From Candidatus Methylomirabilota bacterium (GTDB lineage: Bacteria > Methylomirabilota > Methylomirabilia > Methylomirabilales > Methylomirabilaceae), in contig PQAM01000006.1 in NCBI GenBank assembly GCA_003104975.1, forward strand, positions 97,850-161,849: 64,000 nucleotides of DNA, written 5' to 3'. Numbering within the stretch: the stretch's first letter is position 1; every line of letters begins with the position of its first letter. Position numbers and translations under genes: made by a program. The notes beneath the pieces are model-generated. The model made no database searches. It was given only the letters and a program-made list of their open reading frames with translations, and was not told where the DNA came from. Shown here piece by piece: positions 51,271-61,018 of the stretch.

Positions 51271-51954
51271 ATGAAGGTCCTTGTCGTAGACGATGAAAAC
51301 GACATTACCGCCCTCGTTGCCTATCATCTGGAACGGGAAGGATTCCATGTCGTACAGGCCCATGACGGCCTTCAGGCGTTGGAGCTGATCAAGCGGGACC
51401 GGCCGCACTTGCTGATCCTCGATCTGATGCTGCCGCACCTCAGTGGGTTGGATCTCTGCCGACGGCTTCGCAAAGAGTCCGACACAGCCCGGCTCCCGAT
51501 CCTGATGCTGACCGCCAAAGCGGAAGAGGCCGACAAGGTTCTGGGGCTCGAATTGGGCGGCGATGACTACCTCACCAAGCCGTTCAGTCCGCGGGAACTG
51601 GTGGCCAGGGTCAAGGCCCTGATTCGAAGAACCGAAGAGATCCCAGGTGAAGAGATTGTGAAGGCCGGCAGCTTGCAGATCGATTTCAGCCGATATACCG
51701 TTACCATCCGGAATCGACCGGTCGAGCTGACGACAAAAGAGTTCGACCTGCTGAAGGCCCTGATCCTCGCCAGGGGACGGGTACTCACGCGCGACTACCT
51801 GCTGGAACGGGTGTGGGGATACGAGCGGGCCTCCGAGATCGAATCGCGGACGGTGGACGTCCACGTCAGGCGTCTCCGGGAAAAGTTGGGATCGGAGGCC
51901 GCACGCATCGTCACCGTCAAGAGTGTCGGATATCGATTCGACCAGGACGCCTGA
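51271..51954 (+). CDS. phoB: PhoB-type response regulator
   Basis: The 227-residue OmpR/PhoB-family regulator has a receiver domain with the acidic pair in VVDDENDI, the phosphorylated Asp in LLILDLMLP (~52), the conserved Thr/Ala region LMLTAKAEE and Lys in YLTKPFSPRE. The DNA-binding winged helix (LTTKEFDLLKALILARGRVLTRDYLLERVWG ... TVDVHVRRLREKLG) forms the C-terminus. AGGAG lies 9 bases upstream. It is followed by its sensor kinase. Phosphate control is likely but not proven, as no pst genes are present here. Confidence 0.9.
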   Translation: MKVLVVDDENDITALVAYHLEREGFHVVQAHDGLQALELIKRDRPHLLILDLMLPHLSGLDLCRRLRKESDTARLPILMLTAKAEEADKVLGLELGGDDYLTKPFSPRELVARVKALIRRTEEIPGEEIVKAGSLQIDFSRYTVTIRNRPVELTTKEFDLLKALILARGRVLTRDYLLERVWGYERASEIESRTVDVHVRRLREKLGSEAARIVTVKSVGYRFDQDA

Positions 51955-51971
51955 TCGGCGAAACCGTCAGC

Positions 51972-53843
51972 ATGTTGTGGATTGAGGGCCGGTTTCAGCG
52001 CAAGCTGATCGCGACGTATCTCCTCGTCGTACTGGCCATCGTTGCCGTTGCCGGCATCTATCTTCTCACCTCCCTCCAACGCGCCTCGATTGAACGACTG
52101 AAGTTCAGCTTGCAGGCCCAGGCGCAGCTCATGGGCAACGAGATCAACCCGGCCCTGATCGTCCGGGACCCCGGGCAGCTTCACACGATCGCGCACCGGC
52201 TCGCCAGACAGGTCGGCGCCCGAGTCACGGTCATCCGGACGGACGGGACGGTCCTGGCCGATTCCGAGACAACCCCCGACCAGGTCGGTCTGATGGATAA
52301 TCACCTGCACCGTCCGGAGATTCAGGCGGCGGTCGCCGGCGGCGTCGGGAGCGTTCTTCGCCAAAGCGACACCCTGGGCGTCAAGATGCTGTACGCAGCG
52401 ATTCCCCTGCGACACCAGGGGACCATGACGGGGGTGCTTCGCGTGGCCATGCCGCTCTCCGATCTGGACCGGGAGCTGACACTGATCCGTCGACCGTTGA
52501 TTATCGGGGGGCTGCTCGCACTCGTCGCTGCCGCAATTCTTGGGTCCATCTTTGCTCGTCGGGTGACACGGCCCATCGCGGAGATGACGAGGGTCGCCGA
52601 TCGCATGGCCGAAGGCGACTTTTCCCGCAAGATGCCGATGCCCTCCTCCGACGAAATCGGTCAGTTGGGGCGTACGCTGAATCTGATGGCGCAGCGGCTG
52701 GAGGACCGGCTGGCGGAACTGGAAGGAGAGCGCGCGAAGGGAGCGGCCGTCCTGGACAGCATGGTGGAAGGTGTCGTGGCGGTCGATGGGGCGGACCGCA
52801 TCCTGCTCATCAACGCCGGCGCCTGTCGTCTCCTCAGTACGTCGCCGGATGCCAGCGTCGACAGGCCGTTTCTCGAAGTCATCCGCAATAAAGAGATGCT
52901 CGATCTTCTCAATCGAACGCTCACCGAGGGCACGTTTGCCCAACAGGAACTTCAGATCTTTGCCCCGGTACAGCGCGTCCTGCAAGTACACGCCTCGCCC
53001 CTCAGGGGTCGGGCGCAGATCGTGGGCGCAATGCTGGTGCTGCACGACGTCACCGAACTGCGACGGCTGGAAATGGTGCGCACCGAGTTCGTGGCAAACG
53101 TCTCTCACGAGCTGAGAACTCCTCTCACCTCGATCAGGGGGTACCTGGAAACCCTATTGGAAGGCGGGCTTGAGGATCGGGCGCATGCCCGTCCCTTCCT
53201 TGAGGTGATCCACAAACACACCGAGCGTCTGGGTCGACTCGTCGGCGATCTCTTGGACCTGTCCAACCTCGAATTGGGAAAGGTGACGCTGCATCGGCGA
53301 CCGACGGCGCTTACCGAGGTCGTGCAAAATGTGATGACGATCTATGGACCGCAGGCCGTGAAGCAGGAGATCGGACTTGCGACAGAGCTGCCTGACGGTC
53401 TGCCGCGCGTCCTGGCCGACCGCGACCGTCTGGCGCAGATTCTGATCAATCTTATCGATAACGGCATCAAGTTTACGCCGAAGGGCGGGCGAGTGACGGT
53501 CACCGCCCGGGGAGGGTTTAGGGTTCAGGGTCTAGGGTCTCGTGATGACTCCCGTTCAGACCCTAAACCCTATACCCCAGACCCTGGCGATTTCATCGAA
53601 GTCGCCGTACGGGATACCGGGATCGGCATACCGTCCCAGAACTTACCACGGATTACGGAGCGGTTCTACCGGGTGGACAGGGCCCGCTCCAGAGAGCTTG
53701 GCGGGACGGGGCTTGGACTGGCTATTGTCAAGCACCTGGTCAAGGCGCACGACGGAGACCTGTATATCGAAAGCGAGCTGAACAAAGGGACCACGGTCCG
53801 CTTTACGCTCCCGCTCGCCCCCGTTAATCAGGAACCCACATAA
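51972..53843 (+). CDS. phoR: PhoR-type sensor histidine kinase
   Basis: This 623-residue inner-membrane kinase has two transmembrane helices (~14-34 and ~175-195) flanking a periplasmic sensor, then HAMP (RRVTRPIAEMTRVADRMAEGDF), PAS (~250-350), HisKA with the phospho-acceptor in FVANVSHELRTPLTSIRGYLE, and HATPase_c (NLIDNGIKFTPKGG; DTGIGI; GGTGLGLAIVKHLV). A heptamer array (53513-53585) encodes a polar insert in the ATPase domain between two strands (FRVQGLGSRDDSRSDPKPYT). ATG 51972 lies 18 bases after the regulator's stop. Confidence 0.92.
   Translation: MLWIEGRFQRKLIATYLLVVLAIVAVAGIYLLTSLQRASIERLKFSLQAQAQLMGNEINPALIVRDPGQLHTIAHRLARQVGARVTVIRTDGTVLADSETTPDQVGLMDNHLHRPEIQAAVAGGVGSVLRQSDTLGVKMLYAAIPLRHQGTMTGVLRVAMPLSDLDRELTLIRRPLIIGGLLALVAAAILGSIFARRVTRPIAEMTRVADRMAEGDFSRKMPMPSSDEIGQLGRTLNLMAQRLEDRLAELEGERAKGAAVLDSMVEGVVAVDGADRILLINAGACRLLSTSPDASVDRPFLEVIRNKEMLDLLNRTLTEGTFAQQELQIFAPVQRVLQVHASPLRGRAQIVGAMLVLHDVTELRRLEMVRTEFVANVSHELRTPLTSIRGYLETLLEGGLEDRAHARPFLEVIHKHTERLGRLVGDLLDLSNLELGKVTLHRRPTALTEVVQNVMTIYGPQAVKQEIGLATELPDGLPRVLADRDRLAQILINLIDNGIKFTPKGGRVTVTARGGFRVQGLGSRDDSRSDPKPYTPDPGDFIEVAVRDTGIGIPSQNLPRITERFYRVDRARSRELGGTGLGLAIVKHLVKAHDGDLYIESELNKGTTVRFTLPLAPVNQEPT
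53513..53585. repeat. Inverted 7-base repeat arrays inside phoR
   Basis: Four AGGGTTT/AGGGTTC/AGGGTCT units (53513-53540) face four AGACCCT/AAACCCT/ATACCCC/AGACCCT units (53558-53585) across a 17-base gap, so the arrays can pair. The phoR frame stays open and encodes a polar loop in the ATPase domain. Confidence 0.8.
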
Positions 53844-53844
53844 G

Positions 53845-54273
53845 ATGGCTCACCCGATTCGAGTCCTGTTCGTCTGTACGCACAACTCGGCGCGGAGTCA
53901 GATGGCGGAAGGATGGCTGCGCGCCCTCGCGGGAGAGCGTTTCGAGACGGCCGGCGCCGGAACCGAGGCCACGCGTGTTCACCCGCTGGCAATCCGAGCA
54001 ATGGACGAGGTCGGGATCGATCTGAGAGGACACACCTCGAAGACCGTCGACGCCTTTTTGGAGGAGCGATGGGACTACGTGATCACGGTCTGCGACAGCG
54101 CTAATGAGCGATGTCCAATATTTCCTGGTGGGACGACCCGCATCCACTGGAGCTTCGACGACCCGTCACAGGCCACCGGCACTGATAGGGATCGCCTGAA
54201 CACGTTCAGGCGAGTGCGTGACGACATCTCCGCCCGTATCCGCGCGTGGCTTACCGATCACACGTGGCAGTGA
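53845..54273 (+). CDS. arsC: Arsenate reductase, thioredoxin-coupled (LMW phosphatase fold)
   Basis: The 142-residue enzyme reduces arsenate to arsenite. The phosphate-binding loop is VCTHNSARSQMAEG with nucleophile Cys11, and Cys83 and Cys90 (VCDSANERCPIFPG) form the disulfide relay, matching the Cys10/82/89 spacing of S. aureus ArsC. The DDPSQATG stretch holds the general acid. It starts one base after the phoR stop, so it belongs to the phoBR operon; arsenate mimics phosphate and enters by phosphate uptake, which makes the link sensible. No arsenite exporter is in view. Confidence 0.94.
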   Translation: MAHPIRVLFVCTHNSARSQMAEGWLRALAGERFETAGAGTEATRVHPLAIRAMDEVGIDLRGHTSKTVDAFLEERWDYVITVCDSANERCPIFPGGTTRIHWSFDDPSQATGTDRDRLNTFRRVRDDISARIRAWLTDHTWQ

Positions 54274-54692
54274 TCAAGCCCCCGAGTGCTTCAGGCGCCC
54301 GCCTTTCGCTCCCCGCCGTTGAGCCCAATGTGAAACCGCTGCTTCGTGCGGTCTCGCTTCTGCCAGCCAGTTATGCGGATACGAATTCGGTAATATGTGG
54401 CACCATGGAGTCGAAGGCGGAAATGGCTTCGAGCGAGTGCAGACTAGGGATCTAACCCGCACTTCTGTTACAGGACTAAGGACAGTGGGAAGAGGCACCG
54501 TATCTGACCCTGTGATAGATTAGAGTTTATGTTGACATCCAATAGCCAGTAAGAGTTAATACTGAGTTGTACACACTATACTGATTATGCTTAGTGCCTG
54601 ACCAATGTCTAGCGCCCTCTCGGGTATTACTCGACCTGAGAAGGCGTTCGCGTAGGTGGTCGGCAAGACTCGAGGCAGGGAGGAACGAGAAA
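54274..54692. other. Intergenic region with a possible promoter for the hybrid kinase
   Basis: No gene is visible in this 419-base stretch. On the plus strand TTGACA (54532-54537) is followed after 17 bases by GTTAAT (54555-54560), in an AT-rich patch, and a TATACT occurs at 54577-54582. Either could serve the kinase gene that starts at 54693. No terminator is visible after arsC. Confidence 0.4.
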
Positions 54693-57521
54693 ATGGTATC
54701 GCTCCTATGGACCATTTTGACCCCACAAGGCTTTGAGCCGCACGGCTACTGCTTTCTGTGGACGCGACCGTTGTTGTGGCTCTATATCGTCTCGGATTCG
54801 CTGATCACACTCTCGTATTATTCCATTCCGATCGCGCTCATCTACTTCGTCCGCAAACGGCGTGATCTCGCCTTCAGACCGGTGTTCGTGTTCTTTGCCG
54901 TGTTCATCGTCGCGTGCGGGACTACGCACCTCATGGCGTTGTGGACCATCTGGAGTCCCCTGTATTGGCTCGATGCGGCCGTGAAGGCCGTGACGGCCGC
55001 CGCATCAGTCGGGACCGCGGTGGCGCTGTGGCCGTTGATCCCGAAGGCGCTTGCGCTCCCCAGTCCCGCCCAACTGGAAGCCGCCAATGTCGCACTCCAG
55101 GAAGAGGTCCGCGAACGCCACCACGCGCAGGAGGCGTTGCGCGCGGCGTACGACGAGATGGAGGAGCGCATTCGCGAACGGACCAGGGAGCTGACACGCA
55201 CTGCTGAAGCATTGCAGGCCGAAATCGCCGAACACGAGGGGACAGAACACGCTCTGCAGGAAAGCGAGAACAAATATCGCGTACTCGTGAATGAGATCAA
55301 CGATGGGCTGTTTGCAGTGGACGCCCGGGGAGTGATCACCTTTGCAAACCGAGCGTTGGCTCAGATTCATGGTCTTGAAAGCCCGGAGCAACTCGTGGGC
55401 CGCAACCTCTTCGAGTTCATCGCCCCTATCGCGCTGAACCACGTGAAGGAGGTGTTTACCGATGCGGTAGACACAGGGATCACGGCTGACGTCGTGGAGA
55501 CTCAGATCGTACGCCCGGATGGAGAGTGCGTGTTTATTGAGGTGAGATCGGTTCCCATCCTGGAAGACGGCAGGGTTGCTGGTTTCCGGGGGATCCTGCG
55601 TGATGTCACCGAGCGGAAGCGATCAGAGTTGGCCTTGCGCGAGACGTACGATCTTTTGAAAGCGGTCATCGACGCCTCAACAGCGGGCATCACCATCTTG
55701 GATCGCGAGGGTAACGTCAAGCTGTGGAGCCCGGCGGCGGAACGCATGTTTGGCTGGCGCAAGGAAGAGGTCCTCGAACGTCCGCTGCCCACGGTTCCGT
55801 CCGGCAGATGCGAAGAGCACCGAGTGCTGCGCGATCGAGCGTTGGCCGGTGAAGCGTTAGGCGGCGTCGAGGTCATTCGCCGGAAAAAAGACGGCTCTCC
55901 GATCGATATCAGCCTCTGGACAGCGCCACTTCGGGATGAGCAAGGCGGCACCACCGGCATCGTCGGAATCATGGTGGATATGACCGAGCGTAAGCGGACC
56001 GAGGCGCAGATCCGCCTGCAGGCCGCCGCGTTGGAAGCCGCTGCAAACGGCATTATTATTACTGATCGCAATGGGACGATCAGGTGGGCCAATGCCGCCT
56101 TCGCGCGGCTGACCGGCTATACCGCCGAGGAGACCATCGGCCGAACTCCGCGCTTGCTCAGGTCTGGCCGACACGATCAGGCATTCTACCATAACCTGTG
56201 GGAGACTGTGCTGTCCGGTCGCGTATGGCAGGGCGAAATCGTCAATCGTCGCAAGGATGGCAGCCTCTACACCGAGGCGCAAACCATTACGCCTGTGCCG
56301 GACGAACACGGCAACATCGCCCATTTCATTGCCATCAAACAGGATATGACCGAGCCTAAGCGCCTGCAGGAGAACCTGCGCCAGGCGCAGAAACTGGAGG
56401 CGATCGGCCTCCTGGCCGGAGGGATCGCCCACGACTTCAACAATCTCCTGAACGGAATCATCGGCTTTGCAGAGCTCGCCTTAAAGGAGCTGCCGGAAGG
56501 CTCAAAAGGGGCCTCGTACCTCAGCCGAGTCCCGAGACTGGGCCGCCAGGCCGCCGGTCTGATCGGCCAAATGCTGGCCTTCGCGCGCAAGGCCCCCCTG
56601 GAGCGACGGCCGCTTGACCTCAACCCGCTGCTCAAAGAGATCAGAAAGCTGCTGCGGCAAACATTCCCCGAAACGATTACGATCCAGGTCGAACCCGCTC
56701 TCGAAGCCCTTGTTGCTAATGCGGATCCGGGTGAGGTGCAGCAAATTATCCTCAATCTCGCCACCAACGCCCGCGATGCCATGCCCTGCGGGGGCGCCCT
56801 CACCCTCCGCCTGGTTCCGGTGACCCTCACGGAGGCGAGCCTGGGCAGTCACCCGCATCGCCGGCCGGGTCCGTTTGCCTGCCTGACCGTGGCCGATACC
56901 GGAACCGGCATCCCATCGGCCATTCGAGACCAAATCTTCGAACCCTTCTTCACAACCAAGGCGCCTGGGCATGGAACCGGCTTGGGCCTCGCCTCGGTCT
57001 ACGGGATCGTTCACCAGCATGAGGGTTGGCTCGAGGTCGAGACGGCCGAAGGGCAGGGGAGCGCCTTCCATGTCTTTCTCCCTATCGTGCCTACCCCGAC
57101 AGACGCCACGCCTTCGATCAAAGAGGCGATGCCGCACGGGCGTGAGACGCTTCTGTTCGTGGAGGATAATCCGGTGTCCCTGGAGATGGGAGAGACCCTC
57201 CTGAACGATCTTGGCTATACCGTCTTGGCCGCTGCCGACGGTGTCGAAGCACTGGCAGTCTTCCGAACGCACCCTGACATTGCGCTCGTGCTCACCGACG
57301 CAATCATGCCTCGGATGGGGGCGGTAGACCTGATCCCGGCGCTCCGCGCGCTCAACCCAGATATTCAGGTGTTGGTCTGCACTGGGTACGCTCCAGATCA
57401 GATCCGCCGAACCCTGAACCACCTGAGGATCAGCGGCTATATCCGAAAACCGTTTAGTCAGGGTGATCTGGCTACGGCGGTCCGCACCGCCATCGATGGG
57501 TCAGTCCTTGGTAAGCACTGA
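54693..57521 (+). CDS. Hybrid histidine kinase with ethylene-receptor-type membrane domain
   Basis: The product has 942 residues. The first ~130 residues form three membrane helices that align with the ETR1 ethylene-binding domain: [13 protein letters not shown] carries Asp35, Tyr42 and Pro46, and [15 protein letters not shown] carries Cys75 and His79, equivalent to ETR1 Asp25, Tyr32, Pro36, Cys65 and His69, the last two being copper ligands. There follow a coiled coil (~135-205), three PAS domains (~215-590; [48 protein letters not shown]), HisKA ([19 protein letters not shown]), HATPase_c ([22 protein letters not shown]) and a C-terminal receiver ([24 protein letters not shown]). The ligand is likely ethylene or copper, by homology. 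Confidence 0.9.
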   Translation: MVSLLWTILTPQGFEPHGYCFLWTRPLLWLYIVSDSLITLSYYSIPIALIYFVRKRRDLAFRPVFVFFAVFIVACGTTHLMALWTIWSPLYWLDAAVKAVTAAASVGTAVALWPLIPKALALPSPAQLEAANVALQEEVRERHHAQEALRAAYDEMEERIRERTRELTRTAEALQAEIAEHEGTEHALQESENKYRVLVNEINDGLFAVDARGVITFANRALAQIHGLESPEQLVGRNLFEFIAPIALNHVKEVFTDAVDTGITADVVETQIVRPDGECVFIEVRSVPILEDGRVAGFRGILRDVTERKRSELALRETYDLLKAVIDASTAGITILDREGNVKLWSPAAERMFGWRKEEVLERPLPTVPSGRCEEHRVLRDRALAGEALGGVEVIRRKKDGSPIDISLWTAPLRDEQGGTTGIVGIMVDMTERKRTEAQIRLQAAALEAAANGIIITDRNGTIRWANAAFARLTGYTAEETIGRTPRLLRSGRHDQAFYHNLWETVLSGRVWQGEIVNRRKDGSLYTEAQTITPVPDEHGNIAHFIAIKQDMTEPKRLQENLRQAQKLEAIGLLAGGIAHDFNNLLNGIIGFAELALKELPEGSKGASYLSRVPRLGRQAAGLIGQMLAFARKAPLERRPLDLNPLLKEIRKLLRQTFPETITIQVEPALEALVANADPGEVQQIILNLATNARDAMPCGGALTLRLVPVTLTEASLGSHPHRRPGPFACLTVADTGTGIPSAIRDQIFEPFFTTKAPGHGTGLGLASVYGIVHQHEGWLEVETAEGQGSAFHVFLPIVPTPTDATPSIKEAMPHGRETLLFVEDNPVSLEMGETLLNDLGYTVLAAADGVEALAVFRTHPDIALVLTDAIMPRMGAVDLIPALRALNPDIQVLVCTGYAPDQIRRTLNHLRISGYIRKPFSQGDLATAVRTAIDGSVLGKH

Positions 57522-57546
57522 CCGGAGCAAGAGCGATCTGCCGCGG

Positions 57547-57567
57547 GAGATGCTACGCGAGCATCTC
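57547..57567 (+). terminator. Possible terminator after the hybrid kinase
   Basis: GAGATGCT / AGCATCTC form a perfect 8-base stem with a 5-base loop, 26 bases after the kinase stop. The following T-run is short (CGCTTTGG), so termination may be weak. Confidence 0.4.
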
Positions 57568-57622
57568 GCTTTGGCCCGCGTGGATGAATGGCGGCGACGG
57601 TTACATCACTAACCAACCGCCG

Positions 57623-57973
57623 TTAGACCCTCTTCTTGACGCGGGACCGAGGACCAGATTTGAGGATGTCGCCGATCCAGGTAAAGGCAGCCACGGTCGC
57701 GGGCCACCCGAGGGTCGGGATCCCGAGCAGGACCGCATGTCTGATCTCCTCCGGCGAGGCACCCGCTTCCAGCGCCTTTCGAACGTGAGCATGGACCGCC
57801 CCTTCCGACCGGATCCCGATCGCCATGCCGAGCTGGATCAGCTCCCGCGTCTTGGCCTCCAGGGGACCCGCAGTGTGACAGGCGCCTCCGAGGCGCTCGT
57901 ACGCGGCATGCGCCTCAGGGAAGAGTTGCGTAAACTGCTGAAACGGGATCGGGAGCTTCTGCTTCGGCATCAT
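57623..57973 (-). CDS. Carboxymuconolactone decarboxylase (AhpD-like) family protein
   Basis: The 116-residue all-helical protein belongs to the CMD/AhpD family: LEAKTRELIQLGMAIGIRSEGAVHAHVRKALEAGASPEEIRHAVLLGIPTLGWPATVAAFTWIGDIL. Members with a CxxCxxxH site are peroxide-linked disulfide reductases. Here the CxxC position reads SEGAVHAH, so the cysteine pair is missing while the histidine remains; a redox role like AhpD is therefore doubtful. ATG 57973 is preferred for its GAGGAG ribosome-binding site. Confidence 0.85.
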   Translation of the reverse strand: MMPKQKLPIPFQQFTQLFPEAHAAYERLGGACHTAGPLEAKTRELIQLGMAIGIRSEGAVHAHVRKALEAGASPEEIRHAVLLGIPTLGWPATVAAFTWIGDILKSGPRSRVKKRV

Positions 57974-58783
57974 TGTTCTCCTCATCGAGGGTGACGTGGG
58001 CCATCTTAGCCGTGGAACGCGCCGGCATCTTTCACACACTGCCTCTCGCAACTTACGCGCATGATACCCCCCGTTCGCCATGGTTGCAAGCACTGTGGGA
58101 TCTCCTCAGGTATACTTTCTCCTTGACAATGGGGTGAATCCAACCTGAAGATGTATGCTTAGTGATAACTTTCTGTTCTTCGGCAGGGGAGGCATCGGTT
58201 ATGGCGGTGGGCATGGACCCTAATCGAACCAGACCAGTGCTAAGCTGCATGCGTATGGCCCTTTCGGGCAGATTGAGCCCTGAAGGGCCGTACCGTTTCG
58301 GTGACCCCGACCCCCAATCCGTTGTCGGTCAGCAATAGGCAGGCGGCCCGTGAATTCTCCGCAATGATGCTTTCGGGGAGAGCAGGATTTGCTGACAAGA
58401 TTCTACAGCAAGTCAATCTGATCAACGTGTATTCCAAGTTCTATACGAGGACCTGCTTGACAACAATCGACGCGACAATGCAGGTTTATCCCAAGGGCTT
58501 AGAGTGGATAAAAGACTCTCAAGCCCAAGGACCGACACGACGGGAGAATAGTGTTCACTGAGCCTTCGAAGGCTCGAACGGGATCTTCCGTGCCCACCTG
58601 GTGTGGCACAACCAACGTTGCGGTGGGCCTTGCCTGAAGGCTCTCCAGTCGGCTGCCGGCGGTCGTTACTACGGCAACAGCCGTCATAATCGCCGCCTTC
58701 GGCAAGGCCCCCACCGAGGTCAGCCACTCCGCAGTCGGTCCGGGCATCGGCAGGCCCCAGCATCTTGCATGGGGAGACACCAC
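57974..58783. other. Long intergenic region with one strong hairpin
   Basis: No convincing gene is visible in this 810-base stretch. A strong hairpin at 58257-58289 (GGCCCTT...AAGGGCC with an inner GGGC/GCCC) has no T-run after it. Open frames here are short and lack ribosome-binding sites or recognisable domains. Confidence 0.4.
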
Positions 58784-59137
58784 ATGGGAAGGTCGATAAC
58801 GTCGATGATGGCGGTATTTGCAGTGATTTTGGTCGCGGGGCTCTCTGTTGGCTGGGGGCAACAGGCTACGGTCAAGCTCTTGTCGCCGAAGGACGGGGAA
58901 GTCATAGGTTCCAGTATGTTGATACAGTGGGAGTTCAAGGAGGCAGGGGATATCGACCACATCCATCTCTACCTGGACGGGCGCAACCCGGGGCCACCGT
59001 TTGGGACTTCGATGCAACTCGTAGGGCTCTCGAACGGACCGCACGTCGTCAGGATCGTCGCGGCGAATACGCGTCACCAGGAGGTCGGACCTGAGATCAG
59101 CGCGAAGGTAACCGTGAATGGGAGGGCTGTGCCGTAA
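58784..59137 (+). CDS. Small secreted Ig-like protein, unknown
   Basis: The 117-residue product has an N-terminal signal peptide (SITSMMAVFAVILVAGLSVGWG) and a compact beta-rich domain: VKLLSPKDGEVIGSSMLIQWEF, IDHIHLYLDGRNPG, GLSNGPHVVRIVAA, SAKVTVNG. This is an Ig/fibronectin-like pattern seen in periplasmic domains. ATG 58784 is chosen to place the signal peptide; the open frame reaches back to 58601. It is isolated between two empty regions. Function unknown. Confidence 0.65.
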   Translation: MGRSITSMMAVFAVILVAGLSVGWGQQATVKLLSPKDGEVIGSSMLIQWEFKEAGDIDHIHLYLDGRNPGPPFGTSMQLVGLSNGPHVVRIVAANTRHQEVGPEISAKVTVNGRAVP

Positions 59138-59610
59138 CAGTGACATTTGACGGGCTACACTTGTCATCCCGGCTGCGGCTTCTACATTCCCTCCGCTGGA
59201 GTCGGCGAGTGTGAGAGTAGGCTGCTCAAGATGCAGGGTTGGAGCTATACGTCGGCTTCTCTCGAGCTGCAATAGCTGATGCGACCGTGACCTCTGCACG
59301 CGCAGCGACGAAGCAATCTTACCGTTCTTCGCAGCTTCGACAACACTGAGATCGCCGCGCTCCCGTCGGTCGCTCGCAACGACGAGCCAGTGGCGGGACG
59401 GTCGCGCCACACACTTTCGTGCCCATGGGCGCACCGCGGGCGTATGGGGTATTGGTCCGGAATACACGACGAAAAGGATGGGCAGACCAGTGTCAGGGTC
59501 ACGCAGCGGAGTCGAGACTACACCTATGTAACCTCTTGCGATCGGGGTGACAGGCGAGGGTAATCCGGTAAGCTGAATGGCCGGTGCAGCCGGGCCGATC
59601 CAGCCTGGTT
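59138..59610. other. Intergenic region without recognisable gene
   Basis: I see no supported gene, RNA or clear hairpin in these 473 bases. A minus-strand open frame running from 59674 down to 58499 crosses it and the antisense of the secreted-protein gene, but it has no recognisable domain. Confidence 0.4.
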
Positions 59611-59925
59611 TTACGCGGCAGGCAGTGGTTTGATTCGCTTGACCTCCGGAGCAATCTTCTGGGCCGCATCCCATAAATCTACCGCACGCTGCGCGTTGAG
59701 CCAGAACTCTGGTGAGTTGCCGAACAGACGCGACAGCCTGAGCGCCATTTCCGGGCTGACCGACCGGCGCTCACGAAGCAATTCATTCACCGTCTGGCGG
59801 GATACGCCCAGCACGTGCGCGAAACCTGACACCGTAAGCCCGTAGTCGGGAAGGGAATCCTCCCGAAGCATCTCGCCCGGATGGATCGGGCGCACCGTCT
59901 TCCGTCTGGTTTTTGGAATGCCCAT
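59611..59925 (-). CDS. higA: HigA-type antitoxin (XRE family)
   Basis: The 104-residue HTH protein matches HigA/VapI antitoxins: RPIHPGEMLREDSLPDYGLTVSGFAHVLGVSRQTVNELLRERRSVSPEMALRLSRLFGNSPEFWLNAQRAVDLWDAA. GAGGT precedes ATG 59925. In complete systems a HigB toxin gene of ~90-100 codons lies just upstream. Here the 84 bases upstream hold only a short toxin-like remnant (59939-60013) from what looks like a different family, so this antitoxin may be an orphan. Confidence 0.9.
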   Translation of the reverse strand: MGIPKTRRKTVRPIHPGEMLREDSLPDYGLTVSGFAHVLGVSRQTVNELLRERRSVSPEMALRLSRLFGNSPEFWLNAQRAVDLWDAAQKIAPEVKRIKPLPAA

Positions 59926-59938
59926 TCTGCACCTCACG

Positions 59939-60013
59939 TCAGTGATCATCCGCCACTACGATCGGAAGAATGTGGTAGTGAAGCCAAAACTCCGGGGATG
60001 CGAAGTGGTTCAA
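59939..60013 (-). pseudogene. Remnant of a RelE/ParE-like toxin gene
   Basis: A TTG start overlaps the stop of the antitoxin at 60010-60210. The 24 codons read NHFASPEFWLHYHILPIVV, resembling the first residues of toxins in this family (FxxPxFWxxYxxLP). The frame then stops at 59939, about 75 codons short. A deletion appears to have removed the rest, bringing higA close. Confidence 0.5.
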
Positions 60014-60210
60014 AGGTCAGTACTCTTACCTTCACGGCGGGCACCGCGCGCAGCTTCGCCCAGAGCGTCAAGCCTTCCGGACTTCACGTCTGCCTCGAAC
60101 TGCCGATCCCATGCTTGAGCATCAAACTCCGCGTACCATTTGCGGAATTCGACAATCTCCGCTCCCGACAAATTCCGAATCTCCTCCTCGAGTTCATCAA
60201 GTTTGCGCAT
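60010..60210 (-). CDS. Antitoxin-like small protein of a broken toxin-antitoxin pair
   Basis: The 66-residue protein MRKLDELEEEIRNLSGAEIVEF followed by RKWYAEFDAQAWDRQFEADV and a C-terminal GRLDALGEAARGARREG is a common short antitoxin type found directly upstream of RelE/ParE-like toxins. GAGGTGAC precedes the ATG at 60210. Its partner survives only as a 24-codon fragment, so the module is probably inactive. Confidence 0.75.
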   Translation of the reverse strand: MRKLDELEEEIRNLSGAEIVEFRKWYAEFDAQAWDRQFEADVKSGRLDALGEAARGARREGKSTDL

Positions 60211-60377
60211 ATGTCACCTCATAAGCCGAAGAATACGCCCGTACTACCTTCTCCATCTTTCCATCAGTTTACTATTAACTGAGCCGTTCAGACCACTGCA
60301 AACGTGACAGGCTATCTCCTGACACTGCCGGGCTGATCAAGGCTGCTGTGGCCACAGTATTCCTTTACCCTACAAGC

Positions 60378-60725
60378 CTATGCGGCCCGCAAAAGAAACT
60401 CAACCTTCACGGCTTTAAACGGACACTCAATGCGGCCATCGGCGGTTCGGGTGAGGACGCCGGCGTTGAGCAAGGCCGTTACGTCACCGTGCACAGCCTT
60501 GACGTCTCGATGAACCCGACGGGCTGTTTCACGGATTGACACTAGGCCGGCGCCGCACAACGCCTTCAGCAGTTCCCACCGCTTTTCCGTCAGTACCTTC
60601 CAGGGGAGTTCAGGCGTGGCAGAGCTGATGCGGGCGCTCCGCCGAGGTTTATCGGTTTTCCATGCCTGAGTAAAATCCGCCATAGCATCGGCCGGCGAAC
60701 AAACATCAAGCGTCACGGTTTTCAT
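60378..60725 (-). CDS. Winged-helix DNA-binding protein (HVO_A0114-like)
   Basis: The 115-residue protein carries a C-terminal winged helix: KVLTEKRWELLKALCGAGLVSIRETARRVHRDVKAVHGDVTALLNAGVLTRTADGRIECPFKAVKVEFLL. This resembles small HTH proteins (HVO_A0114-like) that accompany short upstream toxin-like genes. GGTGGAG precedes ATG 60725. Its start overlaps the end of a short upstream frame (60706-60834), which supports an original two-gene module. Confidence 0.75.
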   Translation of the reverse strand: MKTVTLDVCSPADAMADFTQAWKTDKPRRSARISSATPELPWKVLTEKRWELLKALCGAGLVSIRETARRVHRDVKAVHGDVTALLNAGVLTRTADGRIECPFKAVKVEFLLRAA

Positions 60726-60834
60726 TACTCCACCTCTCAATGTCGGATTGGAAGTCCGCCAGCAGTTGGTCGAGCGTGGTGAATCTGTGGCGGTATCGGT
60801 TCCCCCGCAGTGTCGGTGGTCGCCTTTCCCGCAT
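60706..60834 (-). pseudogene. Short remnant upstream of the winged-helix gene
   Basis: This 42-codon frame (ending RHRFTTLDQLLADFQSDIERWSNENRDA) overlaps the winged-helix gene by 20 bases. The stretch RFTTLDQLLADFQSDIERW resembles the C-terminus of small toxin-like proteins (DUF6516/TumE-like) that pair with such regulators. An upstream in-frame stop leaves only the tail, so it may be a 5'-truncated gene. Identification is tentative. Confidence 0.35.
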
Positions 60835-61018
60835 GTGATCATGTTGTCAATAGGTCCAACATGCCGCGGTGGGACTAGGGGCCGAACGCCTTCCGCCTCA
60901 GCCGACCGGGGCGGCGGCACTGCCGCCCCGCCGCGCTATCGTCAGACTACTCGTTGTCATCTCGACCCGCAAGAACGTTGCGACCCTGTTCGGCTGCATG
61001 CAGCCGTTAGGCGCTGGT

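Noticed and set aside
58499..59674. 391-codon minus-strand frame
   Set aside because: It is antisense to the secreted-protein gene over part of its length, shows no domain pattern, and has no ribosome-binding site.
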